DNA of 64,000 bases, from the NCBI RefSeq assembly GCF_902497875.1, contig NZ_CABVHY010000005.1:186001-250000 (forward strand), in the 5' to 3' direction. Below the pieces are notes generated by a model. It worked only from the letters and a program-made list of their open reading frames with translations. It searched no databases and had not been told where the DNA came from. Below are positions 38,729 to 48,200 of this stretch, piece by piece. Position 1 is the stretch's first letter; every line of letters starts with the position of its first letter. Source of the stretch: Pseudomonas fluorescens (GTDB lineage Bacteria; Pseudomonadota; Gammaproteobacteria; Pseudomonadales; Pseudomonadaceae). The translations under genes and the position numbers were made by a program.

Positions 38729-39670
38729 CCCCGGCACATTCGGCCAAAGATCCGCCACCAGGAACAAGCGCTCGGCTTCTTCCCATTCGCCCGCGATGTT
38801 TTCCGTCAGGCGTACCATCAACTGTGCAGGCGCCTGGGGTTCCAGAGCGGCCAGCCAGGCATTCAGTTGGTCGGCATCCCAGGTCTGATCGGCGGGATAA
38901 TGCGCCGGTGCCAGCCAGGCATGGCGGGGCAGGGGTTGCCAGCGTCCCGGTGGCTGTTCAAGGACAAATTTCGACCAGTCGCGCTGGTGCAACCAGCGGC
39001 CATTCAAATGCTGCGGGTGCGCACCGGCCGGTGGCTGGGCCTTGCCTGGCCACGGATACAGCAGGTATCCGCCCAGCCACAACTGCGCACTGAACTGCTG
39101 GATGTCCAGTGCAGCCAGGACTTCGCGGCTCTCGGGGCGGGCAGAAATCGGTAACTGATGCTGGCTCAGGTGCGCCAGTTTGCGGTCCAGGCGGTCATGA
39201 CAGCCGGGGCCGAGCCACTGCGCTGTGTCATGGCCATCGCCCTGTTGTGGCCCCAGATAAAGTTTGATCGCCAGTTCCAGGTGGTGCACGCCGTCGCGAT
39301 CGCGCAGCAGCATGTCCAGTTCGCCCAGGGTGTGGCCGGCACGACGGATCGGCATATTGGCTGCGATCAATTCGATGCCAGGGGCGTGCTGCACGGCGAA
39401 TTGCCACAGACGCTCGTAATACAGGCCCAGACGGCGGGTCGGACCCAGAGCCAGCCAGTGGCGCAACGGGCTGCTGTCCTGATCCAGCTGTTCAAGCCAC
39501 TGCGCAAGCTGTTCGGGAGCCTCTACCCAATCACTGCCGGCCAGCGGATGGCGCTGGGGCCACGGGGTTTCACTGAGCATCGGCGGCGCGAGGATGACCC
39601 AAGCCAGGTCGCGCACCTCGGGGTGGCGCAACTGGCGGGGTAAGTTGAGCAAGCCAGGAAACAGGATCAT
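38720..39670 (-). CDS. DUF1853-family protein
   Basis: 316 residues from ATG 39670. Features include [19 protein letters not shown] at the start and a central [12 protein letters not shown]...[22 protein letters not shown] that resembles a nuclease-like core (E-x-K pattern). DUF1853 has no assigned function; endonuclease-like folding is inference. Convergent overlap with arsB, divergent from nadK. Confidence 0.8.
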   Translation of the reverse strand: MILFPGLLNLPRQLRHPEVRDLAWVILAPPMLSETPWPQRHPLAGSDWVEAPEQLAQWLEQLDQDSSPLRHWLALGPTRRLGLYYERLWQFAVQHAPGIELIAANMPIRRAGHTLGELDMLLRDRDGVHHLELAIKLYLGPQQGDGHDTAQWLGPGCHDRLDRKLAHLSQHQLPISARPESREVLAALDIQQFSAQLWLGGYLLYPWPGKAQPPAGAHPQHLNGRWLHQRDWSKFVLEQPPGRWQPLPRHAWLAPAHYPADQTWDADQLNAWLAALEPQAPAQLMVRLTENIAGEWEEAERLFLVADLWPNVPGSG

Positions 39671-39688
39671 TCTGCGAGCATAGCCTAA

Positions 39689-39743
39689 AAGGGTGTGTTC
39701 TCGATAAATCACGGGCGCGCCGTCATGTCGAGAACACACCCTT
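39689..39743. promoter_or_regulatory. Perfect 16-bp inverted repeat between DUF1853 and nadK
   Basis: AAGGGTGTGTTCTCGA (39689-39704) and its exact reverse complement TCGAGAACACACCCTT (39728-39743) flank 23 bases. It sits 18 bp from the DUF1853 start and 82 bp before nadK. It could be a bipartite operator, or a strong hairpin in one or both leaders. It does not match the REP families elsewhere in the window, nor the LexA box pattern (CTG-N10-CAG). Confidence 0.6.
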
Positions 39744-39825
39744 GAAGCTGAAAGGATTTTGTCTGCGGCCGGCTTTCGCCCATAATCGTCCTTTTCGGCC
39801 CGTCCCAGAACTTCGCAGGAACCCC

Positions 39826-40716
39826 ATGGAGCAATTTCGCAATATCGGCATCATCGGTCGTCTGGGCAGTTCCCAGGTACTCGACACGGTTCGCCGACTG
39901 AAAAGGTTTCTGCTCGACCGGCACATGCACGTGATCCTCGAGGACACCATTGCCGAAGTCCTGCCAGGCCACGGCCTGCAAACCTCATCGCGCAAGATGC
40001 TCGGTGAAGTCTGCGACATGGTCATAGTCGTCGGCGGTGACGGTAGCCTGCTGGGCGCTGCCCGGGCGCTGGCTCGACACAACATTCCGGTGCTGGGGAT
40101 CAACCGTGGCAGCCTGGGGTTCCTGACCGATATTCGTCCCGACGAACTGGAAGTGAAGGTCGCCGAAGTGCTCGACGGCCATTACCTGGTCGAAAACCGC
40201 TTCCTGTTGCAGGCCGAAGTCCGCCGCCACGCCGAGGCCATCGGCCAGGGCGATGCGTTGAACGACGTGGTGCTGCACCCCGGCAAGTCGACGCGGATGA
40301 TCGAGTTCGAGCTGTACATCGACGGCCAGTTCGTCTGCAGCCAGAAAGCCGACGGCCTGATCGTCGCGACGCCGACCGGTTCGACCGCCTATGCGCTGTC
40401 GGCAGGCGGGCCGATCATGCATCCCAAGCTCGATGCCATTGTTATCGTGCCGATGTACCCCCATACCTTGTCTGGAAGGCCGATTGTGGTCGATGGCAAC
40501 AGTGAGCTGAAAATCGTCGTGTCCAAGGATATGCAGATATATCCGCAAGTCTCCTGTGACGGGCAGAACCACTTCACCTGCGCCCCGGGCGACACCATCA
40601 CCATCAGTAAGAAGCCGCAAAAGCTGCAGCTGATCCATCCTCTGGACCACAATTATTATGAAGTTTGCCGGACCAAGCTCGGCTGGGGCAGCCGCTTGGG
40701 TGGTGGAGGCGACTGA
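39826..40716 (+). CDS. nadK: NAD kinase
   Basis: 296 residues. It phosphorylates NAD to NADP using ATP or polyphosphate. The GGDG motif is in [15 protein letters not shown], followed by [10 protein letters not shown] and the [16 protein letters not shown] loop. ATG 39826 follows CAGGA. Its stop overlaps the next gene's start (TGATG), so the two are translationally coupled. Confidence 0.97.
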   Translation: MEQFRNIGIIGRLGSSQVLDTVRRLKRFLLDRHMHVILEDTIAEVLPGHGLQTSSRKMLGEVCDMVIVVGGDGSLLGAARALARHNIPVLGINRGSLGFLTDIRPDELEVKVAEVLDGHYLVENRFLLQAEVRRHAEAIGQGDALNDVVLHPGKSTRMIEFELYIDGQFVCSQKADGLIVATPTGSTAYALSAGGPIMHPKLDAIVIVPMYPHTLSGRPIVVDGNSELKIVVSKDMQIYPQVSCDGQNHFTCAPGDTITISKKPQKLQLIHPLDHNYYEVCRTKLGWGSRLGGGGD

Positions 40717-41687
40717 TGCTTGATCCCGCGCGTAGCTACGACCTGATCGGTGACGTGCATGGTTGCGCTCATACCCTTGAACATTTGCTCGACCGGCTCG
40801 GGTATCACAAGGTGGGCGGTACCTGGCGCCATCCTTCGCGCATGGCGGTGTTCCTCGGCGATATCATCGACCGAGGCCCGCGGATTCGCGAGGCGCTGCA
40901 TATCGTCCACGACATGACCGAAGCCGGGCAGGCGCTGTGCATCATGGGTAACCATGAGTTCAACGCGCTCGGCTGGAGCACGCCCGCACCCCCGGGCAGT
41001 GGCAAGCAATACGTGCGCGAACACACCCCCCGGCATGCGCGGTTGATCGACGAAACCCTGACTCAATTCGCTCAGCATCCCGCGGACTGGCACGACTTCC
41101 TCGAGTGGTTTTACCAGATGCCGCTGTTCGTCGATGCCGGGCGCTTCCGGGTGGTGCATGCCTGCTGGGATGCCGGGCTGATCGAACCGTTGCGGGCGCA
41201 GTTTCACAATGGCTGTATCGACGAACACTTCCTCCAGGCCGCCGCCGTGCCCGGCAGTTTCGCCTGCACGGTGTTCGACCGGCTGTTGCGCGGCACCGAC
41301 ATGCGCTTGCCCCACGGCCTGACCATGACCAGCGGCGACGGCCTGACCCGGGCGTTCTTCCGCACCACGTTCTGGGAAGACGACCCGCAAACCTATGGAG
41401 ACATCGTGTTTCAACCTGACGCCTTACCTGAGCCGATTGCCCAGACACCGCTGTCGTCCATCGAGAAAAACACCTTGCTGCGCTATGGCGTCGACGAGCC
41501 GTTGTTGTTCGTCGGTCACTACTGGCGCAGCGGCAAACCGGCACCGATCCGGCCGAACCTGGCTTGCCTGGACTACAGCGCAGTGCTCTACGGCAAACTG
41601 GTCGCCTACCGGCTGGACCAGGAAACCCGCCTCGATCCACGCAAGTTCGTCTGGGTCGATGTCGAACGTCCGGAGGTGCTGCAATGA
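40716..41687 (+). CDS. Calcineurin-type metallophosphoesterase
   Basis: 323 residues. Dimetal phosphoesterase motifs in order: DLIGDVHGCAHTLE, LGDIIDRGPR, IMGNHEFNALG and VVHACWD, with a late GHYW. This is the PrpE/ApaH-like branch, which hydrolyses phosphomonoesters or dinucleoside polyphosphates; the substrate is unknown. GGAGG lies upstream of ATG 40716. Overlaps nadK by one base and the rhomboid gene by four (ATGA), so the three form one operon. Confidence 0.9.
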   Translation: MLDPARSYDLIGDVHGCAHTLEHLLDRLGYHKVGGTWRHPSRMAVFLGDIIDRGPRIREALHIVHDMTEAGQALCIMGNHEFNALGWSTPAPPGSGKQYVREHTPRHARLIDETLTQFAQHPADWHDFLEWFYQMPLFVDAGRFRVVHACWDAGLIEPLRAQFHNGCIDEHFLQAAAVPGSFACTVFDRLLRGTDMRLPHGLTMTSGDGLTRAFFRTTFWEDDPQTYGDIVFQPDALPEPIAQTPLSSIEKNTLLRYGVDEPLLFVGHYWRSGKPAPIRPNLACLDYSAVLYGKLVAYRLDQETRLDPRKFVWVDVERPEVLQ

Positions 41688-42556
41688 GTGCCGTCGCGGT
41701 CTTGCGCCTGCCGCTGGCAGTCGACCTGAGTGGTTTCGTCAAACTGCTGCAGCGCATGCAGGTCCCGCATCGGGTCAGCGAAGAAGCCGGCGAGCAGGTG
41801 CTCTGGGTGCCGGACTCGATCAGCGAGGATGTCCGTTCACTGTATGAACGTTTTCCAACCGGTGATCCCGATCAGCAGCTGGACATTCCCAATACCCGGG
41901 CCGCAGTCCGGCGTCCGGGCTTCGTCGAGCAATTGCGCCACAGCCCGGTTACCGCACTGATCCTGTTGCTGAGCCTGATCATCGGCGGCGTGACCATGCT
42001 CGGTGACAACCTTGATGTCATACGCTGGCTGACCTTTCTCGAATTCCGCATCGCTGGCGAGTACATCCAGTTCACGCCACTGGCCGACAGCCTCGAAGCA
42101 GGGCAGTGGTGGCGCCTGGTGACGCCGATGCTGATCCATTTCGGCATCCTGCACCTGGCCATGAATGGCATGTGGTATTGGGAACTGGGCCGGCGCATCG
42201 AAATGCGCCAGGGCAGTATCAACCTGCTTGGCCTGACGCTGCTGTTCAGCCTGGTGTCCAATTACGCCCAGTATCTGTTCAGCGGCCCGACCTTGTTTGG
42301 CGGGTTGTCCGGGGTACTTTACGGTCTGCTCGGACATTGCTGGATCTATCAGATTTTGTCGCCGAATCCGGCTTATCGTCTGCCCCGTGGGGTGTTGGTG
42401 ATGATGCTGGTGTGGCTGCTGCTGTGTATGTCCGGGCTGATCTCGATGATCGGCTTCGGTGAAATTGCCAACGCGGCGCATGTCGGCGGGTTGCTCGTCG
42501 GATGCTTTACCGGTTTGTTGGGTGGCTTGTTCAGCCGACGTAAACTGGCCGTCTAA
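41684..42556 (+). CDS. Rhomboid-family intramembrane serine protease
   Basis: 290 residues. The N-terminal ~90 residues form a GlpG-like cytoplasmic domain, followed by about six membrane helices. Catalytic Ser209 lies in GLSGVLYG, and the His of the dyad in NAAHVGG. WWRLVTPMLIHFGILHLAMNGMWYWELG is the family L1-loop region. It cleaves transmembrane substrates in the inner membrane; targets unknown. GGAGG precedes ATG 41684. Confidence 0.93.
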   Translation: MSAVAVLRLPLAVDLSGFVKLLQRMQVPHRVSEEAGEQVLWVPDSISEDVRSLYERFPTGDPDQQLDIPNTRAAVRRPGFVEQLRHSPVTALILLLSLIIGGVTMLGDNLDVIRWLTFLEFRIAGEYIQFTPLADSLEAGQWWRLVTPMLIHFGILHLAMNGMWYWELGRRIEMRQGSINLLGLTLLFSLVSNYAQYLFSGPTLFGGLSGVLYGLLGHCWIYQILSPNPAYRLPRGVLVMMLVWLLLCMSGLISMIGFGEIANAAHVGGLLVGCFTGLLGGLFSRRKLAV

Positions 42557-42589
42557 AATTGCCGTATGAATAGAGAGCACGGAGACCTG

Positions 42590-42850
42590 ATGTCGTCTTT
42601 TAACGAAATGATCAACAACATCACCCCGGATATCTACCAGAACCTGAAACTGGCGGTAGAGATCGGCAAATGGCCAGACGGCGGCAAGCTGACCGCCGAA
42701 CAACGCGAGCTGTCGCTGCAAGCGATGATCGCCTGGGAAATCCAGAACCTGCCGGAAGACCAGCGTACCGGTTACATGGGCCCGCAGGAGTGCGGCTCCA
42801 AATCGGAACCGATTCCGAACCTGTTGTTCAAGTCGGACGCCATCCATTGA
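42590..42850 (+). CDS. yeaC: YeaC-type DUF1315 protein
   Basis: 86 residues, matching the DUF1315 pattern (ITPDIYQNLKLAVEIGKWPDGGKLTAEQRELSLQAMIAWE). Small cytoplasmic protein of unknown function. ATG 42590 is preceded by GGAG. Its stop overlaps a possible TTG start of the following gene. Confidence 0.85.
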   Translation: MSSFNEMINNITPDIYQNLKLAVEIGKWPDGGKLTAEQRELSLQAMIAWEIQNLPEDQRTGYMGPQECGSKSEPIPNLLFKSDAIH

Positions 42851-43677
42851 TCGAGATTGGCCGTGGTGCAATCAGCAAAATGTCGGCGCGTCTCGAAGCG
42901 TCGGCCGTTCAATATGCATTCCGTCTGGACGACATCGAGGTGCCGGTCAACCCAATGATCGGCACCACGGTGCGCCTTGAATACCTGGGGGCGATTCACT
43001 GCACCCATTGCGGACGCAAGACCAAAACCAGTTTCAGCCAGGGCTATTGCTACCCGTGCATGACCAAGCTGGCCCAGTGCGATATCTGCATCATGAGCCC
43101 GGAGCGTTGCCACTACGACGCCGGCACCTGTCGCGATCCGGCGTGGGGCGAGCAGTTCTGCATGACCGATCACGTGGTCTATCTGGCCAATTCTTCCGGC
43201 GTCAAAGTCGGGATTACCCGCGCCACCCAACTGCCGACGCGCTGGCTCGACCAGGGCGCGAGCCAGGCGTTGCCGATCATGCGGGTCTCGACCCGCCAGC
43301 AATCGGGCTTCGTCGAGGACCTGTTTCGCAGCCAGGTGGCGGATAAAACCAATTGGCGGGCCTTGCTCAAGGGCGATGCCGTGTCGGTGGATCTCAAACA
43401 GGTTCGTCAGCAGCTGTTCGACAGCTGTGCCGAAGGCCTGCTGGGTTTGCAGGAACGCTTTGGCCTGCAGGCCATCCAAGTGATCAATGACGTCGAACCG
43501 ATCGACATCCATTATCCGGTCGAGCAGTACCCGGCCAAGATCGTCAGCTTCAATCTGGACAAGAATCCGATTGCCGAAGGCACGCTGTTGGGGATCAAGG
43601 GCCAGTACCTGATCTTCGACACCGGCGTTATCAATATTCGCAAGTACACGGCCTACCAGCTCGCCGTGCATCAGTAG
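42847..43677 (+). CDS. DUF2797-family zinc-ribbon protein
   Basis: 276 residues from TTG 42847, or 265 from ATG 42880; neither has a strong RBS. TTG overlaps the previous stop and its peptide (IEIGRGAISKM) resembles what I recall from homologues. The N-terminal half has many cysteines in pairs: CTHCGRKT, CYPCMTKLAQCDIC, CHYDAGTC, suggesting zinc binding. The middle (VYLANSSGVKVGITRATQLPTRWLDQGAS) resembles a GIY-YIG-like core. Function unknown. Confidence 0.83.
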   Translation: MIEIGRGAISKMSARLEASAVQYAFRLDDIEVPVNPMIGTTVRLEYLGAIHCTHCGRKTKTSFSQGYCYPCMTKLAQCDICIMSPERCHYDAGTCRDPAWGEQFCMTDHVVYLANSSGVKVGITRATQLPTRWLDQGASQALPIMRVSTRQQSGFVEDLFRSQVADKTNWRALLKGDAVSVDLKQVRQQLFDSCAEGLLGLQERFGLQAIQVINDVEPIDIHYPVEQYPAKIVSFNLDKNPIAEGTLLGIKGQYLIFDTGVINIRKYTAYQLAVHQ

Positions 43678-43689
43678 AAGGACTCCAGC

Positions 43690-46347
43690 ATGCGCACCGA
43701 ACAACCGAAGATGATCTACCTGAAGGACTATCAGGCGCCTGAGTACCTGATCGACGAGACGCACCTGACCTTCGAGTTGTTCGAGGACCACAGCCTGGTC
43801 CATGCGCAACTGGTGATGCGCCGCAACCCGGAACGCGGCCCGGGCTTGCCGCCGCTGGTGCTGGATGGCCAGCAGCTTGAATTACTGTCGGTGCAACTGG
43901 CCGACCGCGAGCTGAGCGCCGCTGACTACCAGCTGACTGACAATCATCTGACCCTGCACCCGGCGAGCGAATCGTTCACCGTAGACACCAGCGTCAGGAT
44001 CCATCCGGAAACCAACACCGCCCTGGAAGGTCTGTACAAATCCAGCGGCATGTTCTGCACCCAGTGCGAGGCTGAAGGCTTCCGCAAGATCACTTACTAC
44101 CTCGACCGGCCGGACGTGATGAGCACGTTCACCACCACGGTGGTCGCCGAGCAGCACAGCTATCCGGTGCTGCTGTCCAACGGCAACCCGATTGCCTCAG
44201 GTCCCGGCGAAGACGGCCGGCACTGGGCGACCTGGGAAGACCCGTTCAAGAAGCCGGCCTATCTGTTCGCGCTGGTGGCCGGTGACCTGTGGTGCGTCGA
44301 AGATACCTTCACCACCATGACCGAGCGCTCTGTAGCGCTGCGCATTTATGTCGAACCGGAAAACATCGACAAATGCCAACACGCGATGAACAGCCTGAAG
44401 AAATCCATGCGCTGGGACGAAGAGGTCTATGGCCGCGAGTACGACCTGGACATCTTCATGATCGTCGCGGTCAACGACTTCAACATGGGCGCCATGGAGA
44501 ACAAGGGCCTCAACATCTTCAATTCCAGCTGCGTGCTGGCCCGTGCCGAAACCGCTACCGACGCTGCGCACCAGCGGGTCGAAGCAGTGGTCGCCCACGA
44601 GTACTTCCACAACTGGTCAGGCAACCGCGTGACCTGCCGCGACTGGTTCCAGCTGTCGCTCAAGGAAGGCTTCACGGTGTTCCGCGATGCCGAGTTCTCT
44701 GCCGACATGAACTCGCGCACGGTCAAGCGCATCGAGGACGTGGCTTATCTGCGCACCCACCAGTTCGCCGAAGACGCCGGCCCCATGGCTCATGCTGTGC
44801 GCCCGGAAAGCTTTATCGAAATTTCCAACTTCTACACCCTGACCGTCTACGAGAAGGGCTCGGAAGTGGTGCGGATGATTCGCACCTTGCTCGGTGCCGA
44901 CGGTTTCCGTAAAGGCAGCGACCTGTATTTCGAGCGCCATGACGGCCAGGCTGTGACCTGTGACGATTTCATCAAGGCCATGGAAGATGCCAATGGCGTC
45001 GACCTGACCCAGTTCAAACGCTGGTACAGCCAGGCCGGTACGCCGCGTCTGACCGTCAGCGAGGCGTATGACAGTGCGGCGAAAACCTACAGCCTGACCT
45101 TCCGCCAAAGCTACCCGGCGACCCCGGACAAGGTCGAGAAACAACCCTTCGTGGTCCCGGTCGAACTCGGCCTGCTGGACGCCAAGGGGGAGGGCATTGC
45201 CCTGCGCCTGACCGGTGAAGCCGCTGCGGCGGGCACCTCGCGGGTGCTCTCGGTAACCGAAGCCGAACAGACGTTCACCTTCGTCGACATCGCTGAAAAA
45301 CCGTTGCCATCGCTGCTGCGGGGTTTCTCGGCACCGGTGAAACTGAGCTTCCCCTACGATCGCGACCAGTTGATGTTCCTGATGCAACACGACAGCGACG
45401 GTTTCAATCGCTGGGAAGCCGGCCAGCAACTGTCGGTGCAGGTGCTGCAGGAATTGATCGCCCAGCATCAACAAGGCGCTGCATTGGTTATGGATCAACG
45501 CCTGGTGACGGCGTTGCGCACGGTGTTGGCGGACGGAACGCTGGATCAGGCGATGGTCGCTGAAATGCTTTCGCTGCCGAGCGAAGCCTACCTCACCGAA
45601 ATCAGCGAAGTGGCCGACGTGGAGGCGATCCATGCCGCCCGCGAGTTCGCTCGCAAGCAGTTGGCCGACGGCTTGTTCGAAGCCTTGTGGCTGCGTTATC
45701 AGGCCAATCGCGATCTGTCGAAAAACACCCCTTACATCGCCGAAGCCGAGCACTTTGCCCGACGCAGCCTGCAGAACATTGTGCTGTCCTACCTGATGCT
45801 CAGTGGTAAGCCGGAGGTTCTGGCGGCGACCCTCGAGCAATTCGACGCCTGCGACAACATGACCGAACGCCTGACGGCGCTGGCGGTGCTGGTCAATTCT
45901 GCGTTCGATGAGGATAAGGCCAAAGCCCTGGCGACCTTCGCGGATACCTTCAAGGACAACCCGCTGGTCATGGATCAGTGGTTCAGCGTCCAGGCCGGCA
46001 GCGGTTTGCCAGGCGGCTTGCAGCGGGTGAAGGCGCTGATGGAACACCCGGCGTTCAACATCAAGAACCCGAATAAGGTCCGCGCCCTGGTCGGTGCTTT
46101 CGCCGGGCAGAACCTGATCAACTTCCACGCAGCGGACGGCTCCGGTTATCGCTTCCTGGCGGATTTGGTGATCCAGCTCAACGGCTTCAACCCGCAGATC
46201 GCTTCGCGGCAGCTGGCGCCGTTGACTCGCTGGCGCAAGTACGACAGTGCTCGTCAGGCGTTGATGAAGGGCGAGCTGGAGCGGATTCTTGCTTCGGGCG
46301 AGCTTTCCAGCGACGTCTTCGAAGTGGTCAGCAAAAGCCTGGCGTAG
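43690..46347 (+). CDS. pepN: Aminopeptidase N
   Basis: 885 residues, M1 family, cytoplasmic. Substrate-binding GAMENKGLNIF and zinc motif HEYFHNW...E (HExxH with Glu in LKEGFTVFRDAEFS) are intact. Length and C-terminal DUF3458 domains fit the E. coli PepN branch. AAGGA precedes ATG 43690. The TAG stop lies within the first bases of a REP hairpin array (GCGTAGGAGCTGG), so the mRNA carries this array in its 3' UTR. Confidence 0.97.
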   Translation: MRTEQPKMIYLKDYQAPEYLIDETHLTFELFEDHSLVHAQLVMRRNPERGPGLPPLVLDGQQLELLSVQLADRELSAADYQLTDNHLTLHPASESFTVDTSVRIHPETNTALEGLYKSSGMFCTQCEAEGFRKITYYLDRPDVMSTFTTTVVAEQHSYPVLLSNGNPIASGPGEDGRHWATWEDPFKKPAYLFALVAGDLWCVEDTFTTMTERSVALRIYVEPENIDKCQHAMNSLKKSMRWDEEVYGREYDLDIFMIVAVNDFNMGAMENKGLNIFNSSCVLARAETATDAAHQRVEAVVAHEYFHNWSGNRVTCRDWFQLSLKEGFTVFRDAEFSADMNSRTVKRIEDVAYLRTHQFAEDAGPMAHAVRPESFIEISNFYTLTVYEKGSEVVRMIRTLLGADGFRKGSDLYFERHDGQAVTCDDFIKAMEDANGVDLTQFKRWYSQAGTPRLTVSEAYDSAAKTYSLTFRQSYPATPDKVEKQPFVVPVELGLLDAKGEGIALRLTGEAAAAGTSRVLSVTEAEQTFTFVDIAEKPLPSLLRGFSAPVKLSFPYDRDQLMFLMQHDSDGFNRWEAGQQLSVQVLQELIAQHQQGAALVMDQRLVTALRTVLADGTLDQAMVAEMLSLPSEAYLTEISEVADVEAIHAAREFARKQLADGLFEALWLRYQANRDLSKNTPYIAEAEHFARRSLQNIVLSYLMLSGKPEVLAATLEQFDACDNMTERLTALAVLVNSAFDEDKAKALATFADTFKDNPLVMDQWFSVQAGSGLPGGLQRVKALMEHPAFNIKNPNKVRALVGAFAGQNLINFHAADGSGYRFLADLVIQLNGFNPQIASRQLAPLTRWRKYDSARQALMKGELERILASGELSSDVFEVVSKSLA

Positions 46348-46841
46348 GAGCTGGCGAAGCCTGCGATCTTTTCTGCGGACACCACAACGGCGAAGATCAA
46401 AAGATCGCAGCCTGCGGGGGATTGTGTACATCCCCGACATTGCAGGTGGACTCGGTCGGCGTAGGAGCTGGCGAAGCCTGCGATCTTTTCTGCGGACACC
46501 ACAACGGCGAAGATCAAAAGATCGCAGCCTGCGGCAGCTCCTACGGGGGGATTGTGTACATCCCCGACATTGCAGGTGGACTCGGTCGGCGTAGGAGCTG
46601 GCGAAGCCTGCGATCTTTTCTGCGGACACCACAACGGCGAAGATCAAAAGATCGCAGCCTGCGGCAGCTCCTACGGGGGGATTGTGTGTATTCCCCGACA
46701 TTGCAGGTGGGCTCGGTCGGCGTAGGAGCTGGCGAAGCCTGCGATCTTTTCTGTGGACACTACAACGGCGAAGATCAAAAGATCGCAGCCTGCGGCAGCT
46801 CCTACGGGGGGATTGTGTGTATTCCCCGACATTGCAGGTGG
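46344..46841. repeat. Four tandem REP-hairpin units after pepN
   Basis: Units start at 46344, 46461, 46591 and 46722 (periods 117, 130 and 131). Each full unit is: REP arm GTAGGAGCTGGCGAAGCCTG plus CGATCTTTT, about 26 bases, inverted arm AAAAGATCGCAGCCTGCGGC plus AGCTCCTAC, and a ~46-base spacer (GATTGTGTACATCCCCGACA etc.). Unit 1 lacks 13 bases of its right arm (CAGCTCCTACGGG). Units 3-4 share a spacer variant (GTGTGTATTCC). The near identity points to recent tandem duplication. Spacers are nearly identical, so this is not CRISPR. Confidence 0.95.
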
Positions 46842-46866
46842 ACATCCAGCCTCCCGCCTCCTTGAT

Positions 46867-46887
46867 AAAGGCCATTTAACGGCCTTT
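46867..46887 (+). terminator. Terminator after pepN and the REP array
   Basis: AAAGGCCATTTAACGGCCTT followed by TATT: a 7-bp stem (AAAGGCC/GGCCTTT). It lies about 520 bases after the pepN stop, so read-through of the array is expected. Confidence 0.6.
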
Positions 46888-47127
46888 ATTCATCAAACCA
46901 GCGAATGCCTCGCCATTCAGGGACTACTCCGCAGCCCCGGGTTAACAAAAGATAACGTCGTATTGATTGTCAGGGCTTTCCAAAGCTGGATAGGATAGGC
47001 CAGCTTCCTAAGGGGCTCTAGATTGCAGGTTTCAGGATAACGGCCCGAAACGGCAATTCAGAACGAACTGCCCTGAACGGCGCCCTGAAAGGTTGAGTGA
47101 CCTAACAATAATAATGGGGGAAGGTCT
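46888..47127. other. 240-bp leader region before the YCF48-like gene
   Basis: No coding sequence recognised. It must hold the promoter of the YCF48-RND pair. Related short motifs recur (CGGCAATTCAGAACG, GAACGGCGCCCTGAAAGG), but I could not assign a regulator. Confidence 0.4.
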
Positions 47128-48183
47128 ATGAGTGAGCCTGTCATGGGTGTGGGTTTTTGCCGCCCGCCGGCATTACGCAGATTCGCGTTGCTGGCTACAG
47201 CGCTCTCGCTGTTGGGCGTTGCCATGTTGTCGGCGCCCGTCCAGGCCGCTGCCACGGCGGCGGTCGATACTGTTTATTCGATTGAATCCGCAAAGTCCGC
47301 CAAAGGCCTGATGCTCGATGTCGTACAGGCCGGTGCGCGTCTGGTGGCCGTGGGGGACCGCGGTCACATTCTCTATTCCGATGACCAGGGCAAGACCTGG
47401 TCCCAAGCCAAAGTACCGACCCGGCAGCTGCTGACGGCGGTGTTTTTTGTCGACGCCAAGCATGGCTGGGCGGTCGGGCATGACGCGCAGATCCTCGCCA
47501 GTGAAGACGGCGGCAGCACCTGGACCAAGCAATACGAAGATTTGACCCGCGAAGCACCGTTGCTCGACGTCTGGTTCAAGGATGCCAGCAACGGCTTTGC
47601 CGTAGGCGCTTATGGCGCGTTACTGGAAACCACCGATGGCGGAAAGCACTGGGAAGACGCCAGCGAGCGCCTGGACAACGAAGACCAGTACCACCTCAAC
47701 GCCATTGCGGCGGTCAAGGATTCCGGTCTGTTTATTGTCGGTGAGCAGGGCAGCATGTTCCGTTCCGCCGATTGGGGACAAACCTGGGAACGCCTTGAAG
47801 GCCCGTACCAGGGCTCGCTGTTCGGGGTGATCGGCACCGCCGAGTCCGGCACGCTGCTGGCCTATGGTTTGCGCGGCAATCTGTTCCGCTCCACCGATTT
47901 CGGTACGACCTGGGAGCCGGTTGAACTCAAGGCTGCCCGTGGTGCACTGGAGTTCGGCCTGTCCGGCGCGACCTTGCTCGACGATGGCTCACTGGTCATC
48001 GTCGGCAACGGCGGCAGCGTGGTGCGCAGCAGCGACAACGGTTTGACCTTCAGCGTATTCAATCGGCCCGACCGCATCTCCTTATCGGCGGTGACGGCAG
48101 CGGGCAATGGCAACTTGATTCTGGTAGGACAGGGCGGCGTTCGCGCTACCACGCCAACCGGCGCTGAGCTGGGCAAACAATAA
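47128..48183 (+). CDS. YCF48-like beta-propeller exported protein
   Basis: 351 residues with an N-terminal signal sequence (FALLATALSLLGVAMLSAPVQA, preceded by ~19 residues). At least five blade-like repeats follow: GDRGHILYSDDQGKTWSQ, GHDAQILASEDGGSTWTK, GAYGALLETTDGGKHWED, GEQGSMFRSADWGQTWER, GLRGNLFRSTDFGTTWEP. These are the BNR/YCF48 (photosystem II stability factor-like) repeats. In non-photosynthetic bacteria such proteins are frequently encoded next to RND transporters, as here 17 bp upstream. They probably act together in the periplasm. GGAAGG precedes ATG 47128. Confidence 0.87.
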   Translation: MSEPVMGVGFCRPPALRRFALLATALSLLGVAMLSAPVQAAATAAVDTVYSIESAKSAKGLMLDVVQAGARLVAVGDRGHILYSDDQGKTWSQAKVPTRQLLTAVFFVDAKHGWAVGHDAQILASEDGGSTWTKQYEDLTREAPLLDVWFKDASNGFAVGAYGALLETTDGGKHWEDASERLDNEDQYHLNAIAAVKDSGLFIVGEQGSMFRSADWGQTWERLEGPYQGSLFGVIGTAESGTLLAYGLRGNLFRSTDFGTTWEPVELKAARGALEFGLSGATLLDDGSLVIVGNGGSVVRSSDNGLTFSVFNRPDRISLSAVTAAGNGNLILVGQGGVRATTPTGAELGKQ

Positions 48184-48200
48184 GAAGGCGGGGGATTTCC

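Noticed and set aside
39689..39743. SOS (LexA) box for the inverted repeat
   Set aside because: Does not have the CTG-N10-CAG pattern and the arms are too far apart.
46344..46841. Tandem array considered as CRISPR
   Set aside because: Spacers are almost identical to each other and repeats contain internal inverted arms. No cas genes adjoin.
44617..46875. Long minus-strand ORF (~750 residues) opposite pepN
   Set aside because: It is antisense to the well-supported pepN and includes the REP array as repeated peptide. Its existence reflects codon bias in GC-rich DNA.
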